Origin: Incurvaria masculella
Lineage: Eukaryota; Arthropoda; Insecta; Lepidoptera; Incurvariidae
Direction: 5' to 3'
DNA length: 64,000 nt
Assembly (NCBI GenBank): GCA_946894095.1
Contig: OX335649.1
Span: 12,852,001-12,916,000 of the forward strand
In this document: one piece after another, positions 17,023 to 28,154 of the stretch
How positions within the stretch are numbered: position 1 is the stretch's first letter
Layout: the number at the start of each line of letters is the position of its first letter
Program-made: the position numbers and the translations under genes
The notes under the pieces: generated by a model
What the model saw: the letters and a program-made list of their open reading frames with translations, nothing else
Told to the model about the DNA's origin: nothing
Database searches by the model: none

Positions 17023-18312
17023 GAAGAAAACTTGAAACTGGCGAATTGTCCTCATGTAAAGACAGAGGCCACAAAGAAAAAAAATATTAAAAGACAAACT
17101 TTGAAAAAGTCAAAGAGTTCGGAGAAGTGCGCTCGTACTCTCTCTACGAGATAAGATATTCTCTTTCTACGGAAAAAGCTACTACCGATCGTAAGTTTTC
17201 AAAGGTAATTTCAACAAGGTCGATAGCTCAGCGATAGTCCGAAAATGGTGCCTCGCTGGGAGCGGGTTCGCGAGGTGAGGTGGAGTTGGCTTTCCTGAGC
17301 ACCTTTGGTCTCAGCACAATGACTCCGCAGCAGTTCCAGGCAACTTGCCTGCTTGTCGGCACCGTAGGTAGTACCCATTACGCTGAGATGGGCCAGCTGC
17401 ACTCCGCCGCCGCCTCCACCGCAAACTCCACGTATGGCCGTCCGCAGTAAAATAATATATCATTGACCTACGACTACGACATTGCCATTGACATTGCACG
17501 GTAAGGTTCATTGCTACGGCAATTGCGCATGCTCCCGGTCGCCGCTGACTTCGTCCTAGATCAAAGGATGCATTGAAGTACCCACTGACCGAGCCACGCG
17601 GCAATCATGCAATCTACAGGCACAGTCGGGCAGGTCATGACTGCTCGCGTCCTAGAGAAATGTAAGGTCGGAATGTCTCTTAGATCTACGAGTGCATGTA
17701 TTCTTCTATGATCTCGTTATCGACGGATTTTATAAAGAAATATATTGTTGTGAATTGAAATTAAAAATCCATTGCACAGGACAATTGGCCCAATGAGAGG
17801 GACAAAACAGCATTTAAACACACAAAATACATACTCTAATAAAAGTCCTCCTCAATGCTCTGTGGTAAATTCTAAGATTGACCCACCAGTAAAACCTAAC
17901 ATTTAGCCTGAGATAAATAGTCGTAACAGAAACTAAGGCTAACGAAATTTAGTACTTTTGTGACGTCACTTTGACACATTTTGTATGGACGAGATCTCAA
18001 GCTAATGCAAATTGACGATGCGATGGAAAATTCCTTACGACAAGCTCAGGAAGAAATTCAGTGGGACCACTTTTATTACTTTTAGGTAGCGGTACGCGCT
18101 TGGGATACCACTGAGTATTCTCAAAATCAGTGGCCATTCAGTACAATCGCAGCATATCTATAACGATATCCTCTGCATTTCTTCTTTAGTTTCCATGGCT
18201 GGTTTTCGTTCGTATTTTATGAGTCCAAGCCGACGAGAGCTTCATATCAGAGAGCCAGCTTCTTCCTCCTTGAAGGTGAATCTGATTTCTTGGTTTTGTC
18301 AGCTGAGAAATA
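17023..18312. other. No gene recognised
   Basis: Flanking DNA of the copia insertion. A GATAGCTCAGCGATAG stretch at 17221 recalls a tRNA A-box but no tRNA folds around it. The rest shows only short frames. Confidence 0.4.
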
Positions 18313-18600
18313 AAAAACCGGCCAAGTGCAAGTCGGACTCGCAGACGAAGGGTTCCGTACCATCGTACCAAAAAAAAACAGGTTTTTTGTATGGGGGCCA
18401 CCTTTAATTTTAATTATTTTTTAATCTTACCTATTTGTTGTTATAGCGGCAAAATAAATACACACTCTGTGAAAATTTCAGCTGTCTATCTGTTACGGTT
18501 ACTGAGATACAGCCCTGTGACGGACGGACGGACGGACGGACGGACGGACGGACGGACGGACGGACAGCGGAGGCTTAGTAATAGGGTTCCGTTTTCACCA
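18313..18600 (+). repeat. REP-like repeat, copy 3 (3'-clipped)
   Basis: Starts AAACCGGCCAAGTGCAAGTC, includes a long ACGG run (18519-18565) and stops after GGGTTCCGTTTTCACC without the closing GGTACGGAACCC. Confidence 0.85.
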
Positions 18601-19131
18601 TTGTTCATGTAAACTATTTGACTCAAGCCATCAACATATGGGAATTAAAATATATAACCACCTAAATAAGGATATATTAAAGTGCACAACGTTACAAAAG
18701 TTCTGCTATGAATTAAAGATTTTTCTAGTCAGTAATCCATTTTATACGTTGAATGATTTTTTTACTAATAAATCTTTTCAAAAATAATAAATCTTATTTG
18801 ACAAACACTTTTGACTATGGAATAAAATTTTACCGTTAAACTAATTTTAAATTATTTTTTTAATAAACTTTTTTTTTTTTTGCATTGAAATGTTTACTTT
18901 TATTTTTAACTTTTCATTTATTTTCTAATTTTACTACACAACTGCATGACGGCGCAAGTCGAATTTATTATATAAAATGTTACAAGGTTTTTTTTACATA
19001 ATTTTAATCTTATTTTAATTAATATATTTATTTTTTTAAATTAAAGGACAGGACATTTGTGAAATTTTATTGCTGTATTGGTCATCAAGGATTGTGTTTT
19101 TAATGTTAATTTAAGTAGTATTAGTAACGTA
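18601..19131. other. Very AT-rich stretch, no feature
   Basis: Long T and A runs, no frame or repeat recognised. Confidence 0.5.
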
Positions 19132-19250
19132 GTGTGAAGAAGCACCTGGCCGGCCGGCATGGTTTTCGCAGCACCCCTGAATGTTCAAAAAAACCCATGG
19201 GTGTCGTCGGGTACCTTTAGGTCCTGGCGTACGCCATATGCCGTGCTTAA
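19132..19250 (-). repeat. Dispersed repeat copy, CCGGCCGGC type
   Basis: GAAGCACCTGGCCGGCCGGC... GTACGCCATATGCCGTGC is the reverse complement of the copy at about 7961-8090, arms and order preserved. Confidence 0.7.
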
Positions 19251-19294
19251 CATAAAATAAAAGGAGCGAGCTTGGAAGGATGGATCAAAACGAG

Positions 19295-19510
19295 TTCGTA
19301 TGGCGGCAGCGAAGCCACGAGTTAGTCTAGAAAGTCTGACTGTAGTTACATAGTTCGCTTACGAATTCGGCACGCGCAAAATCGAATGTTCTTTCCACTA
19401 AATAGCGTCCTGCGAAGTTCTTACGTGTAGCAGGAACTCGAGAAAATCAGTAGTAAAAGAATTCGTAAGCGAACTGACTCACCGGCGGCGGTGGCGCTAG
19501 CGTTTTTTAC
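19295..19510 (+). mobile_element. MITE with TTCGCTTACGAATTCG termini, copy 1
   Basis: AGTTCGCTTACGAATTCGGC (19348) and GAATTCGTAAGCGAACT (19461) face each other. The upstream GTATGGCGGCAGCGAAG and downstream GGCGG context recur in inverted orientation at 42057-42290, so the repeated unit is larger than the inverted core. Confidence 0.65.
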
Positions 19511-19680
19511 TGTAAATGTGACTACGCCTGCTGTAAGTTGCAAGGAGTAAAACAGAGGTTTTATGCTTTGCTGATCGTAGCATGAACAGCAAATTAGGCA
19601 TGGGTTTTTAAATAAGGAAGTTACTGTTTCGGTCTGTCACTCCTGACGCAGGGTAAATTGCATTTTGCCGAGGTGCGCCA

Positions 19681-20350
19681 TATCCACGGAGGATAGAGGG
19701 GGAGAGGAGATGTTTTAACTCATATTACTAAGGATCGCAGCGTGACACTGTGCGGGGAAGCGGGGGGAAAATCGCTTCGTGGTGAGGTCAGTCGATTACA
19801 CGATGAGATTTTGTGTAAAATGTTGCAAACATTACACAGGACAAAATAATTTAAAGTTTGTAGGTGGAATTACATTTTATTTGTCAGTAAAACACCTCAT
19901 ATTTTATAATTTGAGTCAATATTCGAGCATTGTACCGATTGTATCGCTCTTGCTATGTGCCGATAGATGACGCGCAATCATTTTCGTTTGACGGTAAGAA
20001 ATGTTGATCTCATGATGCAAATTTTAATGACATTTTTAAATTAAAATTATTTGAATCCGCGCGAAGGCATAGATTTGAATTTCTAAGGTTTTTTTTATAA
20101 AAAAAACACTTAGTAAAATTTAAAAGGCGACATCTAGTTGTAGTCTTGTAACCACTAAGAATAGCTCTCGGAATAGCTGCTACCCGAATACCGGTTCTTC
20201 CGGTAGATGGATTTAGCACAAAAGGCGGAGCTTGAACCCCCACCATGCAATGTTTTTCTCCCCGCTTCCCCGCGCAGTGTCACGCTGCGTTCCTTAGTAA
20301 TATGAAGTAATAACACCTCCTCTCTCCCTCTCTCCCTCTCTCCTCCGTGG
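19681..20350. mobile_element. Foldback element with about 85-bp inverted arms
   Basis: The left arm (19681-19766: CACGGAGG..., GCAGCGTGACACTGTGCGGG, GAAGCGGGGGGAAAA) is matched inverted by 20264-20350. The interior of about 500 bp holds a THAP-like frame start. The arms include a (CTCCCTCT)n purine/pyrimidine run on the right. Confidence 0.7.
19803..19890 (+). pseudogene. THAP-like zinc-finger start inside the foldback element
   Basis: From ATG 19803 the frame reads MRFCVKCCKHYTGQ then NNLKFVGGITFY. The spaced cysteines, the CK-x(n)-K segment and the ITFY block resemble the N-terminus of THAP DNA-binding domains (normally followed by RFP). A possible donor (GTCAGT, 19882) follows. The rest of the domain was not found. 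Alternative: chance similarity. Confidence 0.35.
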
Positions 20351-21159
20351 TACTTCCTATACATTTAATAGGCATTCATTTTTACAGCATAAACCTCACC
20401 TTTATATAGTTTTGTATGGGCACTGGTCCATCCACTCGTGGGTCCACCGCCCCTTGAATGTGGTATAAATAGAGTGGTATATCTTCTAAGTATGTACGTT
20501 ATGGACAGAAACAGCAATACGTAGACGCAAACCATATCAAGCTATAAGTGAACAGACAGACAGACAGACGCCAGACGTTGTATTTTATAATACCTAGTTC
20601 ATTCTAGAGCATTTAGAAGCTATACATTTTCCAGATAGCACCTAGACGGATGAGCGCCAATGTATACTTAGATATATCCCGATAAACGCACTCGACAGGT
20701 TCATAACCTCAAACAGACATACTAGGTAGGCAGTCCTAAGTGTATCGTTAACAGCAAATGTCTCGTCAGCTTCGCCGGTTGGCTATTAATGGAAGCGTCT
20801 ACTACTGGATCTGCACGTTTGTCGGCAACCGCCGTATTGCACTTGTTTCACGCACCGGTGCCGTACTAAAATAGCCGACATTGTGGTGCGACCGTCTCGA
20901 CGCGTTTCCAGGAGACGGCGACAAAAAGAGATAAGAGAACACGGGTCACGTCTCATAAATTAGCAGATGCAGAGTGGTCGACCCCTCGCGCTGTCGCCGT
21001 GTCGTCTCCGCCGCCGCCGCTGCAGCGCCTCCACCACCGCTTGCTGGTTAGGTACCAGTTCGCTGCTGATAATGGCACAAACTAAAGCATTCCTGTCCAA
21101 AAGTTAACAAAAGCTATCGAAGAACTTCTGGGCTTTAGTTACAAATTTAAAACATTTAG
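20351..21159. other. No gene recognised; GC-richer segment at 20780-21060
   Basis: A TATAAATAG lies at about 20465 and a short (ACAG)n run at 20551. The 20880-21060 part is CpG-rich with CCGCCGCCGCCGCTGCAGC; it could be a promoter or exon edge, but no coding frame supports it. Confidence 0.35.
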
Positions 21160-21490
21160 CGGCTCGTAGCTCAGTGGCGCGGGAACTTGCCTTGTATGCC
21201 AGAGGTCATTGGTTGAAATTCTCGCCCCGTTCATGCACCACTTTATTTCTTTTTCTGGTTGAAAGTACATTTCTTCACGAATTCGAGCTGTTCCATGGTT
21301 CGGCATATGTAGGTATGTATAAAACTGTAGGCCCCTTTGTAGGAGTACGGTAGAAACGGTAATGAAAATTGTCCCGTGTTTTCCATCCTAATAAATGTAG
21401 CCGTCCTGGCATGACACCTAATTCCTTCGGGCTTATCTCATGACGGCGCCGCGGCGGGTGTGGTAATTAGCCACCCATGCGTCCAGTTAC
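21160..21490 (+). mobile_element. tRNA-derived SINE with well preserved head
   Basis: CGGCTCGTAGCTCAGTGGCG (A-box) and GAGGTCATTGGTTGAAATTC (B-box) mark an RNA polymerase III promoter. The body has CATTTCTTCACGAATTCGAG, GTCCCGTGTTTTCC, GTCCTGGCATGACACC, then GTAATTAGCCACCCATG. It is one of the longest copies and defines the family here. Confidence 0.8.
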
Positions 21491-22328
21491 ACAAACATAA
21501 GATCATGTTACTCGCTTAATTTAGGTAATGCGATTGACACAATTATGTATCCTCCTTCTGCATGCGTACGAACATGACTGAAATATTGCGATAAGCAGAA
21601 AAGGAAGGTTGTTGACAAGATCGATTTGAGTCTAAAGTGTTCGCCGGCAAGGCAAACCCTTTCGAGTTCAACGGTGCCAAAACACAGAAGTGCGTCAATC
21701 GACGTTCCAGAGCAGCACAATCCTTGAAAGCAAAAGCCTCAGTCGTTCAGGCTTGGAGATGTCCATCACTTTTGCGATTTCAAAGCAATGGGAGCGTTCA
21801 TTAATTTTGTGAGGTGTTTAGAGGGGGGAGGGGGTGGAGTCGAATATAACCCAATCTCGCGTCGTCGGGGAGAGGGGGTTGTTGGCAAATTTTTTTTCCG
21901 CAAGAAACAGTGTATAATTGCAAGAAAACTGGGTAGAATGAAGTAAAACATGTTTCTCACACAATATGGAATCTTCCCTCAAATTGATGCTTTGTTTGAA
22001 TAAGTCCAGCGCAATGAAGCACGGATTAACAACGTATTTAAAAAAAACGCATTTTGAAAAATGTTACATGAGATAAGGATGGGAGGGAGGGGCTCGAACC
22101 AAATCTCACGACATCTCACCATGGGGGAAGAGGGGCCGAAAATCGCTAAAATCGCCTCACGTGACTAATTGACGGCCCCAAAGCTTGCTTCGAAGAAACC
22201 GGGTATTCTCTGTCGATGTCGACGGCTATTCACATCGGCTCCAATTCTGTTGCACAAGTTCTACTTCAACAGATTATCCTGGGGGTGGTGAATCACGATA
22301 CATGGAAGAAACGCTGTCGCTGAAACAT
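21491..22328. other. No gene recognised
   Basis: Short frames only; two short G-rich runs (21820-21890, 22080-22130) without coding support. Confidence 0.4.
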
Positions 22329-22598
22329 AAAACCGGCCAAGTACGAGTTGGACTCGCACACGAAGGGTTCCGCACCATCGTACAAAATTTAACACAAAAA
22401 CAGGCCCCCTTTAATTGCTAGTAAAATTCAAATTTACTAGCGGCAAAATAAATACAAACTCTGTGAAAATTTCAGCTGCCTACCTATTACGGTTCATAAG
22501 ATACAGCCCTGTGACAGACGGACGGACGGACGGACGGACAGCGGAGGCTTAGTAATAGGGTTCCGTTGGCACCCTTTGGGTACGGAACCCTAAAAATG
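22329..22598 (+). repeat. REP-like repeat, copy 4
   Basis: Complete at both ends (AAACCGGCCAAGTACGAGTT ... GGGTACGGAACCCTAAAAA) with a shorter middle and a short ACGG run. Confidence 0.85.
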
Positions 22599-22659
22599 CA
22601 TGCATGATTAAATAGTTTATTCGTTTATTTCCCTGCATTAGGTGTTGTAGGTTTTACCG

Positions 22660-22721
22660 GCTTCGCTCGAATGAATGTTCAAAACGAAATTGACCCGAGC
22701 GGAGCCGGGTACCTCAGCTAG
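22660..22721 (+). mobile_element. Helitron 3' terminus fragment
   Basis: ACCCGAGCGGAGCCGGGT forms the 3' hairpin (ACCCG/CGGGT) followed by ACCTCAGCTAG and a T. This is the same terminus as at 10167 and 53909. The rest of the element is missing. Confidence 0.65.
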
Positions 22722-23130
22722 TATTATATTATATCTATCTAAATCAGACAGACCCATTGAGCTTTACCGGTTTGTGGTATACATGCATGTGTTTAGAACG
22801 CAATCATTCTCCAGGTATTATTAGATGCCGCCAATTTGTGGAACGGATTGCTGGCTCGTGGGCTTCCACAACAAACAATAGAATTAATTAAAATATAATT
22901 AATAAACTACCCACCATATTGACCGTCTCGAAGTCGGCATGGCACCTCGCTTCGCAAGGAGAAATTGGCAGTGACGGAAAGCTGTAAATAAGTAGATTTA
23001 AAAGGTATTTTTTATTGGACATGGATGGCTAATATTGCCTTACAAGTATCGCAACAGCGCGGACAGGCAGGGAAAGCACCAATTTACTGACGACATTACA
23101 AAATAAGAACCAACCGATCCTCCAGATCCT
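22722..23130. other. No gene recognised
   Basis: Includes a short diverged match to the CCAACCGATCCTC... dispersed repeat near 23110; otherwise nothing. Confidence 0.35.
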
Positions 23131-23232
23131 TTATTGGTCCAGGCATGGTGCCTAAATAATTCCTTCGGGAATGCGGTGTGTTGGGCTAATGTCATGACGG
23201 TGAGTGTGGCATTAGTCATTCGGATAACATAT
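23131..23232 (+). mobile_element. SINE 3' body fragment
   Basis: GGTCCAGGCATGGTGCC, CCTTCGGGAATGCGG, GGGCTAATGTCATGACGG and GGCATTAGTCATTC occur in the order of the SINE family. Confidence 0.65.
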
Positions 23233-23269
23233 TGCAATATAATTTGGTCAGGAAAAAATCCCCCTTTTT

Positions 23270-23983
23270 TAAATGAATTAATGAATAAATTCTTTATTGT
23301 GCATAAACAAAAATACAATAACAGAGAAAACATACAGAAAAACAACAATACTGCACAAAGGTGGACTTATCACTAAGAGTGATTTCTTCCAGTCAACCCT
23401 TGGGGTGATGAGGAAAGGCAATAGAAATATCTGTAGGTAGGTGACACACCAGAATTTGAAAAGGAAAAAAAAATAACTTCATAAACATACATATACCATA
23501 ATATATACTTATTTATACATATAATTGAATATACTAATATATATGACACAATACACTAATACATATTATTATATCCACAAACCAGGATAAAATTTAAAAA
23601 AAAACCTATAATACCTATTACCATTGATTCTAAAATCAGTCCTATTAGAAGGATAATAAAATAAAATATATATATACAGTGAGAACATTTTACCATCTTT
23701 ACATTTCATTTAAGTAAAACTCCTTGACTTTAAGTTTGAAAGAGCTGATAGTTTGACAGGAGCGGACTGTGATCGGCAACGAGTTCCACAGACGTGCGGC
23801 ATGAATAGTAAAGGAGTTAGAGAAAAAACACGTCGTATGGCGAGGAATCGCAAGGATACTGTTATTGCTAGATCGCAAAGGGATACCATGTGAAGAGAGG
23901 TGCATAAACCGGGAACGAAGATATTCAGGAGAGTTAGGGTTATTTAGAATTCCGTAAAGAAGAATTATATTCCGGGAGGTCAC
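23270..23983 (-). pseudogene. LINE (non-LTR) 3' fragment A: C-terminus of ORF2 and 3' UTR
   Basis: The minus frame 23983-23699 encodes a 94-residue piece ending FFSNSFTIHAARLWNSLP then a lysine-rich tail. This is the usual C-terminal block after the reverse transcriptase of jockey/CR1-like LINEs. An AATAAA lies near 23300 and marks the 3' end. It is truncated upstream at the inverted-repeat element that begins near 23968. Confidence 0.7.
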
Positions 23984-24008
23984 GATAAGGTAAATGGCTG
24001 AATCTGGG
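23968..24008 (+). repeat. Left remnant of an inverted-repeat element (GGAGGTCACGATAAGG type)
   Basis: GGGAGGTCACGATAAGG..AAATGGCTGAATCTGGGTT is the inverted counterpart of 25110-25178. The same termini bound 52685-53647. Confidence 0.65.
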
Positions 24009-25076
24009 TTTTATTTTTTTATTTTTTTTTTATTTTTTTTTTATTAGGTTCGTCAACAAAAGTGCAGCTCTAACATTCACATAAGAAAAAAAATGATACA
24101 TTAACATTAAGCCTGAGTGCACTTTCAGTAAAAGACAAACACAACATGTACAAGCAGAATGCATCTTAACCTAAAGCGAATATTCAGTGACTAGTCTAAT
24201 AAAAGTGACTAACATGAAAAATTAAGAATGGAAACAAAAAATTTAAAACTTCAAAAAACAAACGACTAAGTACTTACTAACAAAAAAACAAAAACCTGAA
24301 AATAATGTAATTTAACGTTAAACAAAGAAAGAGTCGGTTTTAAAAAGATCGATTAGGCCCTTTTTCCACGTTTCTAATGAGCATGAATTTAAATCGAGGT
24401 CAAACCCAATGTGTGATACCTTATTGTAATGTTTAAACATTCTTGCAAGTGGAGAGTGTATACCTAGATTGGTCCGATATTGTTTTATATCTAAAGGAAT
24501 GAAATTGGATGGTCTTGCACTGGTTCTTGGAATTCTAAAATTAACCTGTTTTAAAAGAAATGGACAGTTTATTAGATTGTTAATAATTTTGAAAAGGGTT
24601 AGTAAATCGGAAACGAATCTGCGCCGTTCAAGTGATTGCATGTTAAAGTGTTTCAATCTATCTATGTAATGTGGCAAAGATCTGGTTTTGTTTTGTGAAA
24701 ATGATAGATGATATAGAAATCGCTTTTGGACACCTTTAATTCGATTAATATGAATTTTATAATTTGGACACCAGACAGAACTGCAGTATTCGAGAACGCT
24801 TCGCACAAAAGAGTTGAAAAGTATGATTTTAGCTTGTACATTTTTAAAGTGTCTGCTACTCCTTTTTATAAATCCAAGCATTTTTAATGAACGAGAGATT
24901 ATAGAATCTATATGTTCGGTAAAACGAAGCTGTCGATCAAAAATAACGCCAAGATCTCTAATAACTTTAACTGATTCAAGTTGAATTCCTTCGATATGGT
25001 AATTAGAGTCAATGGTGTTAATTTTTCTAGAAAATCTTATATGTTTGCACTTACTGCCATTTAATACCATTGGCAC
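24009..25076 (-). pseudogene. LINE fragment B: reverse-transcriptase C-terminal part with A-rich tail
   Basis: The open frame 25076-24318 encodes about 250 residues: GSKCKHIRFSRK, then DLGVIFDRQLRFTEHI and SVLEYCSSVWCPNY. These are the thumb/connection motifs following the YADD core in jockey/CR1-type LINEs. The catalytic core is lost by 5' truncation. About 270 bp of 3' UTR follow and end in an (A)n-T-(A)n tail at 24050-24009. It lies between the two halves of an inverted-repeat element, so it inserted there. Confidence 0.8.
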
Positions 25077-25180
25077 AGGCAGACTGACACATTTAGCTTC
25101 AGAGGGTTGGTCTTTATTCTGTGAACCCAGTTTCAGCCATTTACGTTATCGTTACCATTTTTGTCGCGACCTCCTACTCT
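25077..25180 (-). repeat. Right remnant of the GGAGGTCGCGAC inverted-repeat element
   Basis: Reads GTGAACCCAGTTTCAGCC... TTTTTGTCGCGACCTCC, the inverse of the terminus at 52689. With 23968-24008 it brackets LINE fragment B. Confidence 0.7.
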
Positions 25181-25510
25181 ATTCCTTCGGAAACGGATGG
25201 GTACTATGGGTAGCCAATTAGGCTCTCGACGGTACTGCCAGACATGTTAAACTTGATTCTTAATTTTTTTCAATTTATGTGTAAATCGTTTAAGCCAAGC
25301 TGATAACGTTTGGCATACAACAGCGCAAGTAGGGACAATATCCGGCCGGCACAACTTCTCACTCGGTCAAATTAAATAATACCCCAATAACCGCCCCGAC
25401 ATCTTACAAATTGAAGCGAATTGCCCTTTCCGAACGGCCATTTATTCGATGCATCATCGTGCAAGTGCACGGTGCGTGTCGTCGCGACCTCAATGCCGCT
25501 CGCAGTCGGG
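25181..25510. other. No gene recognised
   Basis: Mixed composition, rising in CpG towards 25480. Confidence 0.35.
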
Positions 25511-25580
25511 GTGAGCGGGGGTGAGCGGGGCTGAGCGGGGGTGAGCGGGGCTTAGCGCGGGTGAGCGGGGCTGAGCGCGG
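25511..25580 (+). repeat. 10-bp G-rich tandem repeat, seven units
   Basis: GTGAGCGGGG repeated with small changes (CTGAGCGGGG, CTTAGCGCGG) in strict 10-bp register. Each unit carries a G run, so a G-quadruplex on the + strand is possible. It lies in a CpG-rich segment about 650 bp before the candidate exon at 26235. Confidence 0.9.
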
Positions 25581-26234
25581 TGGGATGCGAAAACAACGCG
25601 TCGCTCTCTAAATTGGCGCGCTCATTGTGCAGCGAGCGAAGGACCAGCGAATGCGCGACCTCCAGCAGCGAGGCCGTTATCCTGCGAGCGTCTCCGGCCC
25701 TACTCATCCCGCCGTTCCCGCGCCATTCGCGTACCGAATTTAGGCCCGCAAATAATGCGCTTGCATTGTGAATGCAATAAGTGGGATGTTTTGGCGAATT
25801 CACAGAACATATATAGGTAGTAATAGCATTATACGTGACAAGAGTCAACCCCGGAAAATAAACGTGTAGGCAATCGAACGAAGAAATAATAAACAATTGT
25901 GTCAATTCATATGGTAGTCACAACCATGTCGAAATTAAATAGGTGTCAGGACATTCCCAAAGTAGAAAGAGAACAGAAACAATTTACAATGCCGTTTCGA
26001 ACATCCTTTATTCAGATATATTATTATTAGATTTGATTATTAGATAGATATATGTAGATATATATTATTTATTTATAATAAATACCACCTATATACTTAT
26101 TAGGTTATAGAAGATAATCTAGATAATGGCGGTTAACCTTTATGGTTGTCCGGTGTGTTGACCAATTGACGTTTGACGGGCCGAGCTGTCACCGTTGCTC
26201 CAGGACAGCCACCGCCTGAAGAAGCCTGCGGCGC
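25581..26234. other. No gene recognised; possible promoter side of the 26235 exon
   Basis: CpG-rich until about 25760, then AT-rich. A CCAAT lies at 26159 and GACGTTTGACGG at 26167. No supported frame. Confidence 0.3.
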
Positions 26235-26312
26235 ATGGCGACGGCGCGCGGCGGCGCGGCGTGCTGCGATCAAAACATGTCGGCGAAATCCGATACGGCA
26301 CACCGGACAACC
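26235..26312 (+). CDS. Possible first coding exon of an unidentified gene
   Basis: An ATG in a GC-rich context (GCGCATGGCG) opens 26 codons (MATARGGAACCDQNMSAKSD, then TAHRTT) that end at a strong donor, ACC|GTAAGTGTGAG, in phase 0. The local CpG richness fits a 5' end. No following exon was identified and the peptide has no known domain. Translation could instead start at ATG 26276. Alternative: chance donor in a CpG island. Confidence 0.3.
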
Positions 26313-27370
26313 GTAAGTGTGAGTATGAATTCAAAGAGGTGCACGACCTGCATGAGGGATTTTATTGCCTCCTTCGACGGCATAAGTTGCTTCGCTTTTT
26401 TATCTAAAATGCTATACATACGTTGCAATATGCAATATACATCGGTGCAATACGTGCACCAGACCCTCACCTAAGCGGTGGGGTTTAGAACTTCCTTTTG
26501 CTTTTTACCACCATGTTTGAAGAATTATACACAGCAGCTGCTATACATTGGGGGAAATACTTCTGCACGTGCATTCCGCAGCTTATCGACTAAAGTTTAC
26601 AAAAAAAAAACTTACTGGACCATCGGAAACAAACAGTGAAGACCATCCCACACGAGTCCTACACACAGATTACATCCTAGAATTGAGACCTAAAAAACAT
26701 ATCACTCCTTAATTTCACACAAGCGATGAGCAGAATATATTGGGACGTGCCAACCAATCGTCATCACTGTACGTAGGGTTGCCAACTTTTCTTTAACATA
26801 AGGTTAGGGCCAAACAATTACATAATTAGTACGGGGCCCGTGCATAGGGGGGCGTAGATGACGCCCCTAATCAGCAGATGCGCGTATCTGTGAACGGCGA
26901 GGGGTTGGCAGGCGCAAGCGCATGCGAACTTCCGCGCAGCTGAGCCGTGCGCCGCGCGGCGCGGCGGAGCGCCCGCATCGCGCATGCGCGCTCCGCTCCG
27001 CCGCCGCGCGGACCACCCCCGCGCTATTGTCCACGCGCCCCCGTCGAAACACTCCCGCCGGCGAAATTGAACTGCAAAAATATCTTTATGACATCGCGTC
27101 ATCATGCACATGTCAGGGCCCATTCACACATTCATAATATTAACTTAACTTTGAGTGATACGATCGTAAACAGAAATATATTTTTATTGAATCCCAAAGA
27201 TTCGTCAAATGGGAAAAAGTAAGTGCGGTGCTCAAGTTAACGCGGACTCGATTTTTCCTGCTTCTTTCATATTGATACATCTTGCTAACCCCTCAGATTA
27301 TTAAGAGTATCTATACCGGTACCTATACTCTGCCAATTAAAAAAAATATATAAAACCTTACTACATTACG
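26313..27370. other. No gene recognised; CpG-rich block at 26870-27060
   Basis: The CpG block (CGCGCGGCGCGGCGGAGCGC...) yields overlapping open frames on both strands only because of base composition. It may be a promoter region; none of the frames looks like a protein. Confidence 0.35.
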
Positions 27371-27560
27371 TATTCTGTGATACCACACAACTGCCGTCAT
27401 GATATTAGCCCAATACACCACATTCCCAAACGAATTAAGTTCCATACCAGGACCTTCCCTTTATGATGGAAAACATGGATGGACAGATTTTTATTCCCGA
27501 TTTAACCATAGCTACATCCAATGCGGTGGTACCGACCCTACCATCTAGAAGGAACATCCT
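27371..27560 (-). mobile_element. SINE fragment
   Basis: In reverse complement it shows ACCGCATTGGATG, ACTTAATTCGTTTGGGAATG, GGGCTAATATCATGACGG and the GTGGTAT end of the SINE family. Confidence 0.65.
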
Positions 27561-27932
27561 TGACGCTCGATTCTGATCATCCATGTAGTAAGTAGGTGGC
27601 GACAAACAAATGAAAGTCGAAAACCGGCTAGTGGCGAGCTCCATTCACAAGTTAAGGCTGACATCTTGATCTCCGACCTGAGGTGACCGTCTCGCTACCC
27701 AGCCAAACCAATCGATCACGAACAACGAGCTCGTCTGCTCGCTAATGTGTGCTACACGTGGAGAATGGATCGCACAATGGATAATGGGTAGTAGTTCGAA
27801 AATGTTTAGCATAGACATTCTCACATTGGAGCAGAGAAAATATATTACGTGGATGTCGTGTTTTTTTTTTCAAGTTTCGTGCTACAAACTTATCCCGTCG
27901 GCTTACCCCGTGCGTCGTCGGCTTGACGATCT

Positions 27933-28154
27933 GCAGGTCTATTCCTGGCATTCAGTAATCAGGAATCCTGAGTCTAGAAAACCTAGAATAGCGATTTTTG
28001 AAGCGATTTTTTCTACGGAAAATCTTGATTGATTAAAAAAACTATGCTCCGGTATATTTTCGTCAAGAAAATCGCTTTGAAAACCGCTACAAAAGCGGTT
28101 TTCTAGACTCAGGAATCCTGATCCTGATTACTAAATCCCAGAAATAGACCTGCT
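27933..28154. mobile_element. MITE with about 50-bp inverted termini
   Basis: The left GCAGGTCTATTCCTGGCATT...AATCAGGAATCCTGAGTCTA and right inverse (TAGACTCAGGAATCCTGATC...GAAATAGACCTGC) agree over about 50 bp, with a second inner match GAAAACCGC/GCGATTTT. 222 bp, no coding. Confidence 0.7.

Noticed and set aside
17217..17260. tRNA gene suggested by GATAGCTCAGCG
   Set aside because: No acceptor stem, anticodon arm or T-arm could be paired around it.
26818..27222. Overlapping frames in the CpG-rich block
   Set aside because: Composition-driven; no motif, and frames are open on both strands.
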